Source: Symbiodinium natans (Eukaryota > Sar > Dinophyceae > Suessiales > Symbiodiniaceae). Taken from it: a stretch of 64,000 bases of DNA. The position numbers were made by a program, and so were the translations under genes. Where the stretch lies: positions 124,001-188,000 of the forward strand of contig CAJNDS010001079.1 of the NCBI GenBank assembly GCA_905221605.1, written 5' to 3'. Shown here piece by piece: positions 53,284 through 62,140 of the stretch. The first letter of the stretch is position 1, and each line of letters begins with the position of its first letter. The notes under the pieces were generated by a model, which was not told where the DNA came from, did no database searches, and saw only the letters and a program-made list of their open reading frames with translations.

Positions 53284-53352
<69 letters not shown>
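53284..53352 (+). repeat. 69-base poly-C tract
   Basis: Uninterrupted C. The poly-proline and poly-glycine frames around it are artefacts. Confidence 0.95.
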
Positions 53353-53446
53353 ACCAACCCCGGCATCCTTTCACCGAACGAACGCGTTTAAACCTTTCAA
53401 CTATGCCCAGCGGGGTCGGCGGCTTGAGCCGGAGGCTCTTAAATTT

Positions 53447-53690
53447 AGGCGGTTTAGGGTTTAGGGCCTCCAGGCCTGGTGTTTAGGGTTTCAGGGCCTC
53501 AAGCCCGGGCGTTTAGGGTTTCAAGGCCTCACCTGGTGTTCAGGGCCTCAAGGCCTGTTGTTTAGGGTTTCAGGGCCTCAAGGTCTGGTGTTTAGGGTTT
53601 CAAGGCCTCAAGGCCTGGTGTTTGGGGTTTCAAGGCCTCAAGGCCTGGTGTTTAGGGTTTCAGGGCCTCAAGGCCTGGTGTTTATTAAGT
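53447..53690 (+). repeat. 30-bp minisatellite containing one telomeric unit
   Basis: About eight copies of CCTGGTGTTTAGGGTTTCAG plus GGCCTCAAGG. Each unit includes TTTAGGG. Confidence 0.9.
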
Positions 53691-53884
53691 GGTAGTCATT
53701 ACTTTTGTTGTCGAGCCATCCTGATAAAAAAGAAGAAACTTTGTATTTCTTAATGTTATGGGAACTTCGGGTGGTGGGTGTTTTTCGATGTTCTAAACAA
53801 CGAGCCTAAACGAGAAACTGCTCGACCAGGAGCTCTTGAACCCTAAACCCGAAACTCTAAACCCTAAACCCCTAAACCCTAAGC

Positions 53885-53955
53885 CTCCCATGGCGCCTGC
53901 TCCCACGCGGCCCGTAAGCGGCTCCGGGCAGCGTCGTGGCCTGCAGTTGCCGAAG
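53885..53955 (-). CDS. candidate exon
   Basis: Acceptor ACCCCCTTAG, GC donor GCTTAGGG at the telomeric edge. Enters with 2 nt; 23 whole codons with AGHDAARSRLRAAWEQAPWE. Confidence 0.52.
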
Positions 53956-53988
53956 CTAAGGGGGTGGTCGGGGCCTTGTGGCTTCCTT

Positions 53989-54084
53989 AGGGTTTAGGGT
54001 TTAGGGTTTAGGGTTTAGGGTTTAGGGTTTAGGGTTTAGGGTTTAGGGTTTAGGGTTTAGGGTTTAGGGTTTAGGGTTTAGGGC
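53989..54084 (+). repeat. TTTAGGG array
   Basis: 13 perfect units. Confidence 0.93.
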
Positions 54085-54339
54085 GTGGGGTTTAGGTTTT
54101 GGAGTTTAGGGTTTAAGGTGCAATAGCCCAAACACTTCACATAGCAAACGCCCTAAATACGAACCTTATCTGGCAAGGTCTTTTCGGTCCCAAAAACCCT
54201 CAGCTGTTGCTTGTGATTCCCGGGGGGCTTTAGGTTGCAGGGTTTCGGGCTTAGCAGCTTCGCGCTCTAAGCCCTACAACGGGCTTACCCAACCCCGCCC
54301 TGAACAGTCGAGGCGTGGATTTTGCCCTGTTTAGCCGGC

Positions 54340-54600
54340 CCCGGGGGTTTATATGATTTTAATAGGGAGGAGTTTATATAAATTTAAAAAAGGGATCCAT
54401 ATGAATTTAGAAAGGGGTAAGTTTATCTGAGTTAAAAAGGTATCCATATGAATTTAAAAGGGATGATTTAATATATGAATTCACAAGGGATCCATATGAA
54501 TTTAAAAGGGATGAGTTTATATGAATGTAAAGGGATCCATCTGAATTTAAAAGGGATGAGTTATATGAATTTAAAAGGGATTCTAATATGATTTTTTGAA
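54340..54600 (+). repeat. AT-rich minisatellite (ATATGAATTTAAAAGGGAT)
   Basis: About ten degenerate 22-26-bp units; alternate units carry GAGTTT or CC after GGGAT, giving a roughly 48-bp higher-order period. Minus-strand Ser/Asn/Tyr frame is an artefact. Confidence 0.85.
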
Positions 54601-55495
54601 ATCCAGGGCCCGCGGCCAGGACATTAAAGCGGGTCCCAACAGTGCCTCTCATTCGAGGTTGGGCTGGCTCCCGGACCACCCCTTTGCCGGATTGATCGAG
54701 ACATTGTTTTTGTATGGTTTGTTTAAAGGGAATTCTTGGTTTCGGCTTGTTGGGATTCCGGGTTTTTGCCTTTAAGATTCAAAAGCACGGCCTTATAGGT
54801 TCGAAGCTTGCTTCAATCCTTTAAAACAAGCCCCAAACCCTTAAACAAAGCCTGATTTCGAGAGCCGTTTGTCTTTAAAGAGGGACTCCCGAACAGTCAG
54901 GGTGTCCTGAATAACTCAGCCAAATTGTCTTTAAAGCAGGGGCCACTACTAAACCAGGTGCAACATTAAACCCTGGACCCTGAACCCTAGACCCTAGACC
55001 CTCAACTGAAACCCTCAACCCCTAAACCCTTCAACCTCTAAACCCCTAAACCCTCAACCCCTAAGCCCCTCAACCTCTACACCCCGACACCCCGAAAGCT
55101 CGCAATCAACCCCCAGAATCCTCATGTTCGAAGCTTTACTTCGCTTTGCTGTTTCTTGGTAGGAAACGAGGCAAAATAGGCAAAGGGTATATATGGGGGG
55201 GGGGGGGTTCCGAAACTTGGGGCACCTTCTTGGGGTCCTGCTAAAAAGGGAGTTCTTCTAATTGGGGGATCTATGTTGGGGAGTCCCCTAGTCCCCATAT
55301 GGGGGCATATAAGGTACCCAATTACCTCCTTTCCTACTGAGAGCCAGGTAGGCAGTTCTTGCCCTGGGTTAGGGCTGAGAGCACACGCAACAAGTTTTAA
55401 AGCTATCTGCTAGCATACTAAGCTCTAGTGACGCAGTTTAGAGTAAGGGCTCAGATTGTAGCTTGCCCTGGTATATTGTCGAAACACGTGGCTAC

Positions 55496-55538
55496 TTTGA
55501 AAGTGTGGCCGAAAGTTCGTCGAGTCCGCCTGCCGTTT
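55496..55538 (-). CDS. candidate exon
   Basis: Acceptor GACCACCAG, donor GTAGCC. 14 whole codons, KRQADSTNFRPHFQ. Confidence 0.48.
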
Positions 55539-55627
55539 CTGGTGGTCCTAAACCAAACCCTAACCCTATATACAAAGAGGAACAAGGGTCTCCAACCCTA
55601 AACCCTAAACCCTAAACCAAGGGTAAC

Positions 55628-55746
55628 CTGACAGGGGAAAATCCTGGTTCCAGACCACCAACCTGATCGTGATGATGTATCTTGTCCTGATTTTCCGGCC
55701 CACAGGCAGGATGTCACACTGGGTGAGACGTGCTCCACTGGCACCA
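55628..55746 (-). CDS. candidate exon, long
   Basis: Acceptor CTACGCCAG, donor CAG|GTTACC. Enters with 1 nt, leaves with 1 nt; 39 whole codons including VGRKIRTRYIITIRLVVWNQ, a beta-strand-like pattern. An inner CAG|GTTGGT would give a shorter exon. Confidence 0.63.
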
Positions 55747-56041
55747 CTGGCGTAGGATTTAGGGGTGGGGTTTGAGATTCAGGGTCACAGTGCCTGCTGC
55801 CATTGTCGAGGGGCCTATTGCACTGAAGTGGATATGCTGGGAACTTTATCTTGCAAAGTTCCATAAGGAATGGGATCAGATGGGTAATCCTACAGTTTCG
55901 GGGGTTTAGGGTTTCGGGTAGGGTAGGGATTTGGGGCTTGGGCTTTGAAAGGTACTGGAGGGTTTCTGGGGTGTGTAGGGCTTGGGGATTGGAAGATGGC
56001 TTTGGGGGTTTAGGGTTCGGGGGGTTTAGAACTAAATCCGC

Positions 56042-56151
56042 AACCCCTAAACCCTAAACCCTAAACCCTGTCTAAACCCTAAACCCTAAACCCTAAACCC
56101 TAAACCCTAAACCCTAAACCCTAAACCCTAAACCCTAAACCCTAAACCCTA
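56042..56151 (+). repeat. CCCTAAA array
   Basis: 15 units with one break. Confidence 0.92.
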
Positions 56152-56152
56152 C

Positions 56153-56244
56153 GCCGCATCTCCGCTTCCTCATCTCGTGAAGCACGCCATCTCCTAGGCC
56201 GAAAGGGGGCGGGGGCGAGGTGGGACAGATCCAAACACAGCCAG
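56153..56244 (-). CDS. candidate exon
   Basis: Acceptor GTGACTGCAG, donor GTAGGG. 30 whole codons with WLCLDLSHLAPAPFRPRRW, then an acidic-basic tail. Confidence 0.52.
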
Positions 56245-56547
56245 CTGCAGTCACCCAGACGTCGGCGTACTACCCTCAACCCCAAACCCCAAACCCTACC
56301 ACAAAACCCTAAAGGTTAAGGGGTTAGAAAACTGAGAGTTCTTGAGGTTTGGAGGTGTTTAGGTAGGGGCAACCAAAGTCAGGCCCGGAAACCCCTTACT
56401 TGGGCCTTATTCCTGTGCCGAAGATGGGAAGGCGGTAGAGGATCCCAACCCTAGACCCCCGCATCCTAAACCCTAAACCCTAAACCCTAAACCCCAAACC
56501 CTAAACCCGAAACCCTAAAAATGCCACGGAGCCTTGCCGCAACTCAC

Positions 56548-56584
56548 CACGAACTGCGCCTCAGGTCTCCACTGTTTGGGGGAG
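56548..56584 (-). CDS. candidate exon with strong splice sites
   Basis: CACCTTTGCAG before, GTG|GTGAGT after: the best splice pair in the window. Enters with 1 nt; 12 whole codons, SPKQWRPEAQFV. Confidence 0.58.
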
Positions 56585-57247
56585 CTGCAAAGGTGCGGGT
56601 CCCAAAGCCTAAACGCCAAACCCGACAAAAATGGGGTTTAGGGTTTAGGGTTTAGGGTTTGCGGTTGGGGGGTTTCTGAAATAGGGGTACCCCTTTTGAC
56701 GGGTCCCTTGAAAGGATTCTATTCTAATTGCGGTGTAAAAGGGTACCCCCCCCCCCCTTTTGGGAAATGCCAAATGGCTTCTCCCAAGGCAGGAAGCAAA
56801 TAAAGAACCCGAGCGGGTGTTGAGGTTCGGGGTTTGGGGGTTGGCTGTACTCGGATGCGCCAGAGGACGAGAAAGAAAAAGTCAAGCCCCAACAAAGTGT
56901 ACACTTTCAGTTTTATAGGGGGTTGTAGTATCCCAAAAAGGGTAAAGTGTACTCACTGTGCTAGCCACTAAGCATGATGGGAAATCCTGGCCGAATCCGG
57001 CTGGACTCCTGGGAGTCCAAGGCCTAGCCAGAAACCTAAACTCCTGAACCCTAAACCCTAAACCCTAAACCCTAAACCCTAAACCCTAAACCCCGAAACT
57101 CCCAAACGCTAAGCTTCCGACGTCCTTGTTAGCCTCCTAACTCCTGAACCTCTAGGCTCCTAAACCCTAAGCTCCGAACCCCTAAACCCTAAACCCTAAA
57201 CCCTAAACCCCAAACCTCTACGCTCCCAAATCTCTATCTGGCGCTGG

Positions 57248-57316
57248 CTCTGAGTAGGGAATGAGGGAATGAGGTGCCCCATACTCATCCCTGAAACGGG
57301 TATATGTCGGGCCCTC
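57248..57316. mobile_element. family H left end joined to a CCCTAAA array
   Basis: GAGTAGGGAATGAGGGAATG and the inner GGTGCCCC match family H; at 57317 the sequence turns into CCCTAAA units. Confidence 0.55.
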
Positions 57317-57394
57317 TAAACCCTAAACCCTAAACCCTAAACCCTAAACCCTAAACCCTAAACCCTAAACCCTAAACCCTAAACCCTAAACCCT
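57317..57394 (+). repeat. CCCTAAA array
   Basis: 11 perfect units. Confidence 0.92.
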
Positions 57395-57401
57395 CCTAAA
57401 C

Positions 57402-57484
57402 CATGGCTCTGACGGGGGGTTCTAGCTCTGAGAGCCCAGCCTGGTGTTTTTGAGTTCGCGTGCGCGGTTGGAACCTCAGCTTCT
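57402..57484 (-). CDS. candidate exon with telomeric splice donor
   Basis: Acceptor CCATATGCAG, donor ATG|GTTTAGG. Enters with 1 nt; 27 whole codons with EAEVPTAHANSKTPGWALR. Confidence 0.57.
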
Positions 57485-57498
57485 CTGCATATGGGGGT

Positions 57499-57635
57499 TT
57501 TGGGTTAGGGTTTAGGGTTTAGGGTTTAGGGTTTAGGGTTTAGGGTTTAGGGTTTAGGGTTTAGGGTTTAGGGTTTAGGGTTTAGGGTTTAGGGTTTAGG
57601 GTTTAGGGTTTAGGGTTTAGGGTTTAGGGTTTAGG
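57499..57635 (+). repeat. TTTAGGG array
   Basis: About 19 units. Confidence 0.93.
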
Positions 57636-57861
57636 TTTAGGCTAAAGGATTTAGGGTGTAGGGTTTAGGGTTTAGGGTTTCTGAAGAGAGGGGTACCCTT
57701 TTTAGGGGTCCCTTTAAGGGGGTTCTTTTCTATTTGGGGTATAAAAGGGGTTGGTTTCTTTCAACGCCTCACCTGATACAGTGCCTTCGTTCCGCAGTCC
57801 TTAGCCCTGAGCGCCAAACCCTAACCCCAACCCGCAAGCCTTGGAGTCTAGAGGTGTTCAC

Positions 57862-57940
57862 AGGATTTGTGAGCCGTTGAACAATGAAAAGGGTCAAGAA
57901 AGTATGGGAACTCAGAAAAACATTTTCGGAAAGAGCACCG
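57862..57940 (-). CDS. candidate exon, Cys-rich
   Basis: Acceptor TGGTCTTGCAG, donor GTGAAC. 26 whole codons with RCSFRKCFSEFPYFLDPFHC. Less GC-rich than most. Confidence 0.55.
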
Positions 57941-58209
57941 CTGCAAGACCATGGTGATATATTTTATATGAGGCTTTCAGGACCGGTCCTTATCGGATAA
58001 ACAAGACATCAGAAGTCACCCTGTCATCCGTTGTGGTTGCCTGACTATCTGTTCCTACAAGCTGTCTTTAGGCTTTAGGGGTTCGGGGTCTAAACCCTAA
58101 ACCCAACTAGTAATGAAGGGGCTCTACATTGGGCCAGGTCGTGGCCCCCCTTGGGTTTGGGGCCCCTTCTGGGTGGACTTTTTTTTGGCCTTTTATTTTT
58201 CTTGTTGGC

Positions 58210-58301
58210 CTTTTTTCATCTTTTTTTTTTTTTTTTTTGGGGGGGGGGGGGGGAGGGGGTTTAGGGTTTAGGGTTTAGGGTTTAGGGTTAAGAAAAAAGG
58301 C

Positions 58302-58332
<31 letters not shown>

Positions 58333-58345
58333 AAAGGCCAACAAA
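58210..58345. repeat. inverted repeat of T-G and C-A runs around TTTAGGG units
   Basis: TTGTTGGCC, T18 and G15 on the left; C21, A13 and GGCCAACAA on the right; five telomeric units lie between. A near-perfect hairpin of about 60 bp per arm. Confidence 0.88.
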
Positions 58346-58390
58346 GTGTACAACCCCCCTCCTACTGAGCCCTACACTCCCAACCCCACG

Positions 58391-58505
58391 CCTAGGCTGC
58401 CCAGTAACCTAGGCTTAAAGAGGGTGCACTTTTTTGCTTAAAGAGGTTTATAAGGGAACCTAAACCCCCCAAAAAGGGAATAAGGGTACTACTGGGCATC
58501 CTAGA
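58391..58505. mobile_element. family D element, intact copy
   Basis: CCTAGGCTGCCCAGTAACC to ACTACTGGGCATCCTAG with the middle GGGAACCTAAACCCCCC. Confidence 0.7.
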
Positions 58506-58565
58506 CGCTGGCACTCGGCAAAGAAGAACGGAATGCTGGGGCCATCATCGCCTGCCTCCGTAAGA

Positions 58566-58712
58566 AGGCTTACAAGGATCGAGGGGCCTACTGTACTAGA
58601 TCTAGCTAAGGGAAGCGTCACCTAATTTTCTAGCATTCTTATAACCCAATTTAGGGTCCTTGTTATATATCTCTATTTATCACTAAGGGGGGGGGCCCTA
58701 TACAAGGGTTGG
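58566..58712. mobile_element. family F element
   Basis: GCTTACAAGGATCGAGGGGCC at the left (in two pieces) mirrors GGGGCCCTATACAAGG at the right. Confidence 0.6.
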
Positions 58713-59074
58713 GCTGTCGACTTGGAGGTGAGTTCTGTTTATGCATACGTAGCTCACTGAACTGCAGCTCAGGTCCTTATAGTATCCTGACCCTGAAAGG
58801 AGGTATCCCCTCCAAACGCGCAGGATGCAAGCCTTCGGGTACGTTTAGGTCTTAGGGTTTAGGGTTTAGGGTTTAGGGTTTAGGGTTTAGGGTTTAGTGT
58901 TGCTTGGAGGCTCCGAGTTGCGCCTTCAGGGATTTAGGGTTTGGAGCTCGGGGTCTAGGAGCGGGCCCCGAAAACCCTAAATCCTAAACCCGAAAACCTA
59001 AACCCTCCCTACTACTTGCTTTGAAACCCCCCAAAACAATCCCTAGATCACCCGTATAAGGAAGAATATTTCTA

Positions 59075-59083
59075 GTTTTTTTT

Positions 59084-59114
<31 letters not shown>

Positions 59115-59115
59115 G
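59075..59115 (+). repeat. T-run fused to G-run
   Basis: About 19 T followed by about 21 G. Confidence 0.92.
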
Positions 59116-59304
59116 TTCTTAAGCAATTCGTAGCTCCTACTCCAGAAACTGCAAGCATCCGGCGTTCTGCGCCTCGGTCGTTTTTAAAGGCCCGGTTAAG
59201 TCCAGGATTCCCCGAAAACCCTAAACCCTAAACACCCTATGAGACCTTTGAGCTCTCTCACTCTTGTTCCACAGCCTGGTTCGCCCATCCGTTCATAGTT
59301 CTAC

Positions 59305-59354
59305 CGCTGGAATCTAATGCACAAGGAGCCACCACAGAGTTCTTCCTCAAAGGA
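59305..59354 (-). CDS. candidate exon
   Basis: Acceptor CACCGTCAAG, donor GTAGAA. 16 whole codons, SFEEELCGGSLCIRFQ, leaving 2 nt. Confidence 0.57.
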
Positions 59355-59533
59355 CTTGACGGTGCATGGGTAGAAACAAGGCCACCTATAACTACCCAAC
59401 TACCCATGAACCTTCTTCAAACAGTTTCAAAAAGTTGCACATGGACTACTGAAGTAAGGGGGCAATTAAGCCTACACCCTCAACCCCCAAACCCTAAACC
59501 CCAAACCCTAAACCCTAAACCCTAACCCTAAAC

Positions 59534-59619
59534 CCAGTCGAAGCCCCGGCCTTCTTCTTTGTCTTGGAGGCTGCGGGGCCCAGTCCGCTCGGCCGATGTC
59601 CTGCAGTCTTCGGGACCTC
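59534..59619 (-). CDS. candidate exon, frame uncertain, telomeric donor
   Basis: Acceptor TAGGGCTAG, donor GTTTAGGG. Open as TGPRSLQDKEEGRGFDW (fits the ends) or as a basic VPKTAGHRPSG ... SKTKKKAG frame. Confidence 0.5.
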
Positions 59620-59775
59620 CTAGCCCTAAACCCTAAACCCAAAACCCTCAACATGGGCATGTTACAAGAGACCTCGACCTTCTTTGAGGGTGAATTCGTG
59701 GGTCCTGGAGAGGGGAGGGGGGGTGCCTGGGTTGACCCCTCTGCGACAATATTCCAACTTCTGGTCCCCTCGACA

Positions 59776-59858
59776 GGGTTTAGGGTTTAGGGTTTAGGGT
59801 TTAGGGTTTAGGGTTTAGGGTTTAGGGTTTAGGGTTTAGGGTTTAGGGTTTAGGGTTT
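59776..59858 (+). repeat. TTTAGGG array
   Basis: About 11 perfect units. Confidence 0.93.
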
Positions 59859-60395
59859 GGGTTTATGGATTTAGAGCCATGCTAAACCCAATAGGGGACG
59901 GAAAGACAAATCTCAAGGGCCTAAGGGCCTACCCGAACTTCCACGGCCATAATATTAATACATTATTTAATAATTTATATTATGTACATAAGATATGCGG
60001 ATTACTCTAAAAAAGGGTCCCTCTTTGATTACCCTGACTAAGAGGGGCCACCTTATGATAAGGACCCCAATAGGCGCCTTAATGTAGACAAACCACCATA
60101 TATGTATATATGGATAACTTGGGATGTTCCCCCTTATATTAGCAGTCCTTGATAGGGATTAGAATAGGGGGCACTACAACCCCGACTAAGGACTGTTAGC
60201 ATAAGGGGGAACATCCATCCCAAAGTCGACCCTACACCCTAAACCCTAACCCTAAACCAATCTATTCAATGATATCTGCATGTTGCTTGAACGATAAAGC
60301 TGCTTTGCTAGCACTTTGGGGAAACGCTGGCGTATATCTTCGCAACGTTGTGAGTCACTGTCGGTGTTTCAGGTTGAGGGTTTAGGGTTCAGGTC

Positions 60396-60512
60396 AAGTC
60401 GGAGTTGTTCTTTTGCATGGGCGATCGGAGCTATTGAGAGTTCCGCTCTAGAACCCCCGGCACGCCCGATGATTTGCTCCCTGGAGCGACCGACGGCGCA
60501 CAGGCAGGCTTG
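60396..60512 (-). CDS. candidate exon, long
   Basis: Acceptor AACCTGCAG; GA donor. 39 whole codons with SREQIIGRAGGSRAELSIAP. The plus strand is open too but with poorer composition. Confidence 0.57.
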
Positions 60513-60625
60513 CTGCAGGTTAGGGTTTGGGGTTTAGGGCTTAGGATAGAGGGCCTCGGGTTTGGGGTTTGGGGCTTCCTATTCTACTCTGTTACGGACT
60601 CCTGCACGAAGCGACTGGAGTAACC

Positions 60626-60707
60626 TGAAAAGTCCAGGCGCTACGCTAAGTCCTTCATCAGCCTTCGCGGAGGCCGGCTGCGAACTCCTTGCTGCACAGG
60701 CTTTAGG
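60626..60707 (-). CDS. candidate exon
   Basis: Acceptor CAACCCTGCAG, donor CAG|GTTACT. 27 whole codons with ACAARSSQPASAKADEGLS, leaving 2 nt. End coordinate may be off by one base. Confidence 0.57.
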
Positions 60708-60939
60708 CTGCAGGGTTGCAGGCCATCATAATGTAGTACTTCCAGTTTTACTGCATTTCAACACATTTGTAGCATTCTCGTCTAAAAGCACTGTAGCTTG
60801 ACAGCAGAACAGTACGCTGCTACTATATCACGATACTAAACATACCAGGTGCTGATCTTTTTCGATTTCATCCTCACACGGTGCAAATGTTATGTTATTT
60901 ATGTTGCTATGCTGTTCTGATCCTAAACCCTAAACCCCC

Positions 60940-61078
60940 TAAGTTCATGCTCCCCTTGGTATGGGCCCTTAAAAGGGGACCCCTTATATACCCCTTATAT
61001 ACCCTATACAAATTGAGGGCACATACATCAGAACCCTTTTAAGAGGACAAGGGACCATGTTCCTACACCCCTAAGGCC
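60940..61078. mobile_element. inverted-repeat element, family C
   Basis: Inner TATGGGCCCTTAAAAGG against CCTTTTAAG / GGGACCAT; TTATATACC repeats in the middle. A partial relative follows at 61295-61355. Confidence 0.6.
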
Positions 61079-61380
61079 TAAGGCCTCGAACCAAAACCAT
61101 GCGCCTGCGCGTCGCAGCCCAATCGCTTGGCGCCTGCTGGTCTAAGTTTTAGGGTTAGGGTGTAGGGTTTAGGGTTTCAAGTTTGGGGTTGAGGGTGGGT
61201 CGGTTCTGGTGCAGGTTCGGGGGTTTTGGGTTTCAACATTGAAGGTTTCGGATAAAAGCAAGTCGTTCAAGTAAGCTTGGCTGGCCCTATAGTCTTAGGG
61301 TAGCTACATGGCCCCTTGATCTGGGTCCTTAAAGGGGGACTCCTTATATACCCCTTCTGTACACCCAACTCCCCTTCTTG

Positions 61381-61484
61381 GCTGCACTTAGTAGGGTAGC
61401 TATAGATTAAATTTTTAGCTGCCTAAAAAGAAACCCAATAAACCCAAAAAGCCAACTAAGGAACTAAAGTTACAGTAAAGCACC
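61381..61484. mobile_element. family E element without telomeric insert
   Basis: AGGGTAGCTATAGATTAA to AAAGTTACAGTAAAGCACC; the centre reads AAACCCAAAAAGCC. Confidence 0.65.
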
Positions 61485-61542
61485 ACGAAGCCTTTGATGT
61501 AGTTAATGTAGTTCTGCGAATCCAGGGCTCATGTTAGGAATC

Positions 61543-61628
61543 CTTCAGAGTCCTTGGGAAAGGGACCCGTCTCGGGGAATTGATTCGCAGCATGTGGGAA
61601 TCTTCGCTGAGCTGCTGAGCTGTTGGTC
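61543..61628 (-). CDS. candidate exon
   Basis: Acceptor AGGGTCTAG, GA donor. Enters with 2 nt; 28 whole codons with SEDSHMLRINSPRRVPFPRT. Confidence 0.57.
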
Positions 61629-61814
61629 CTAGACCCTAAACCCTAAACCCTAAACCCTAAACCCTAAACCCTAAACCCTACCCCTAAACCCTAAGCCCTA
61701 TTCAACTCAAGCTCTCTCCAATGTATCGCCGCAGCTTTCCAAGCACGCCCTCCAAGCACGCAAGCTCATGAGTTGAGGGTTCAGGCATAGGGCTTAGGGT
61801 TTAGGGTTTTCAGT

Positions 61815-61831
61815 TGGGGGGGGGGGGGGGG
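61815..61831 (+). repeat. poly-G tract
   Basis: 17 G. Confidence 0.88.
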
Positions 61832-61863
61832 AGCATCGGCAAAAGACCGTGCTTCATACTCAC

Positions 61864-61993
61864 AGCGCATGAACAATCGAATCATTTGCACTTCGCTTCC
61901 TGCCACAACATTGACGAGAGCTTCGACAACCATCGGGCCGTGTGCCTGACACTGCCAAGCAAGCTGCACCTGAACATGGCTCATGCAGCCGGA
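61864..61993 (-). CDS. candidate exon, diverged relative of the tandem units
   Basis: Acceptor CACAGTTTCCAG, donor T|GTGAGT, both strong. 43 whole codons with MVVEALVNVVAGSEVQMIRL. Aligns with part of each 327-bp unit further right (VPVVVELVGNVL in the same sense), so it is the oldest copy of the array. Confidence 0.62.
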
Positions 61994-62058
61994 CTGGAAA
62001 CTGTGTAAGTGCCGGCACGGGTCTGGAATGAGCAGAGCCTCATCATCACTCCAAAAAC

Positions 62059-62135
62059 CAGAGCAATGACAACGACAACCCGCTGCCAGCGCTTCATGCG
62101 AAGGATGGTAAGGACGCTATTTTCAGTAAGCATTC
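62059..62135 (-). CDS. candidate exon with a hydrophobic segment
   Basis: 77 nt between AG and GTTTTT, leaving in phase 0 to fit 61864-61993. 25 whole codons; KRWQRVVVVIALVFGVMMRL (read on past the donor) resembles a membrane segment. Each tandem unit has a matching 76-77-nt stretch. Confidence 0.48.
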
Positions 62136-62140
62136 CTCGA

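Noticed and set aside
53066-53486. Poly-Gly and poly-Pro frames
   Set aside because: Direct product of the C69 run.
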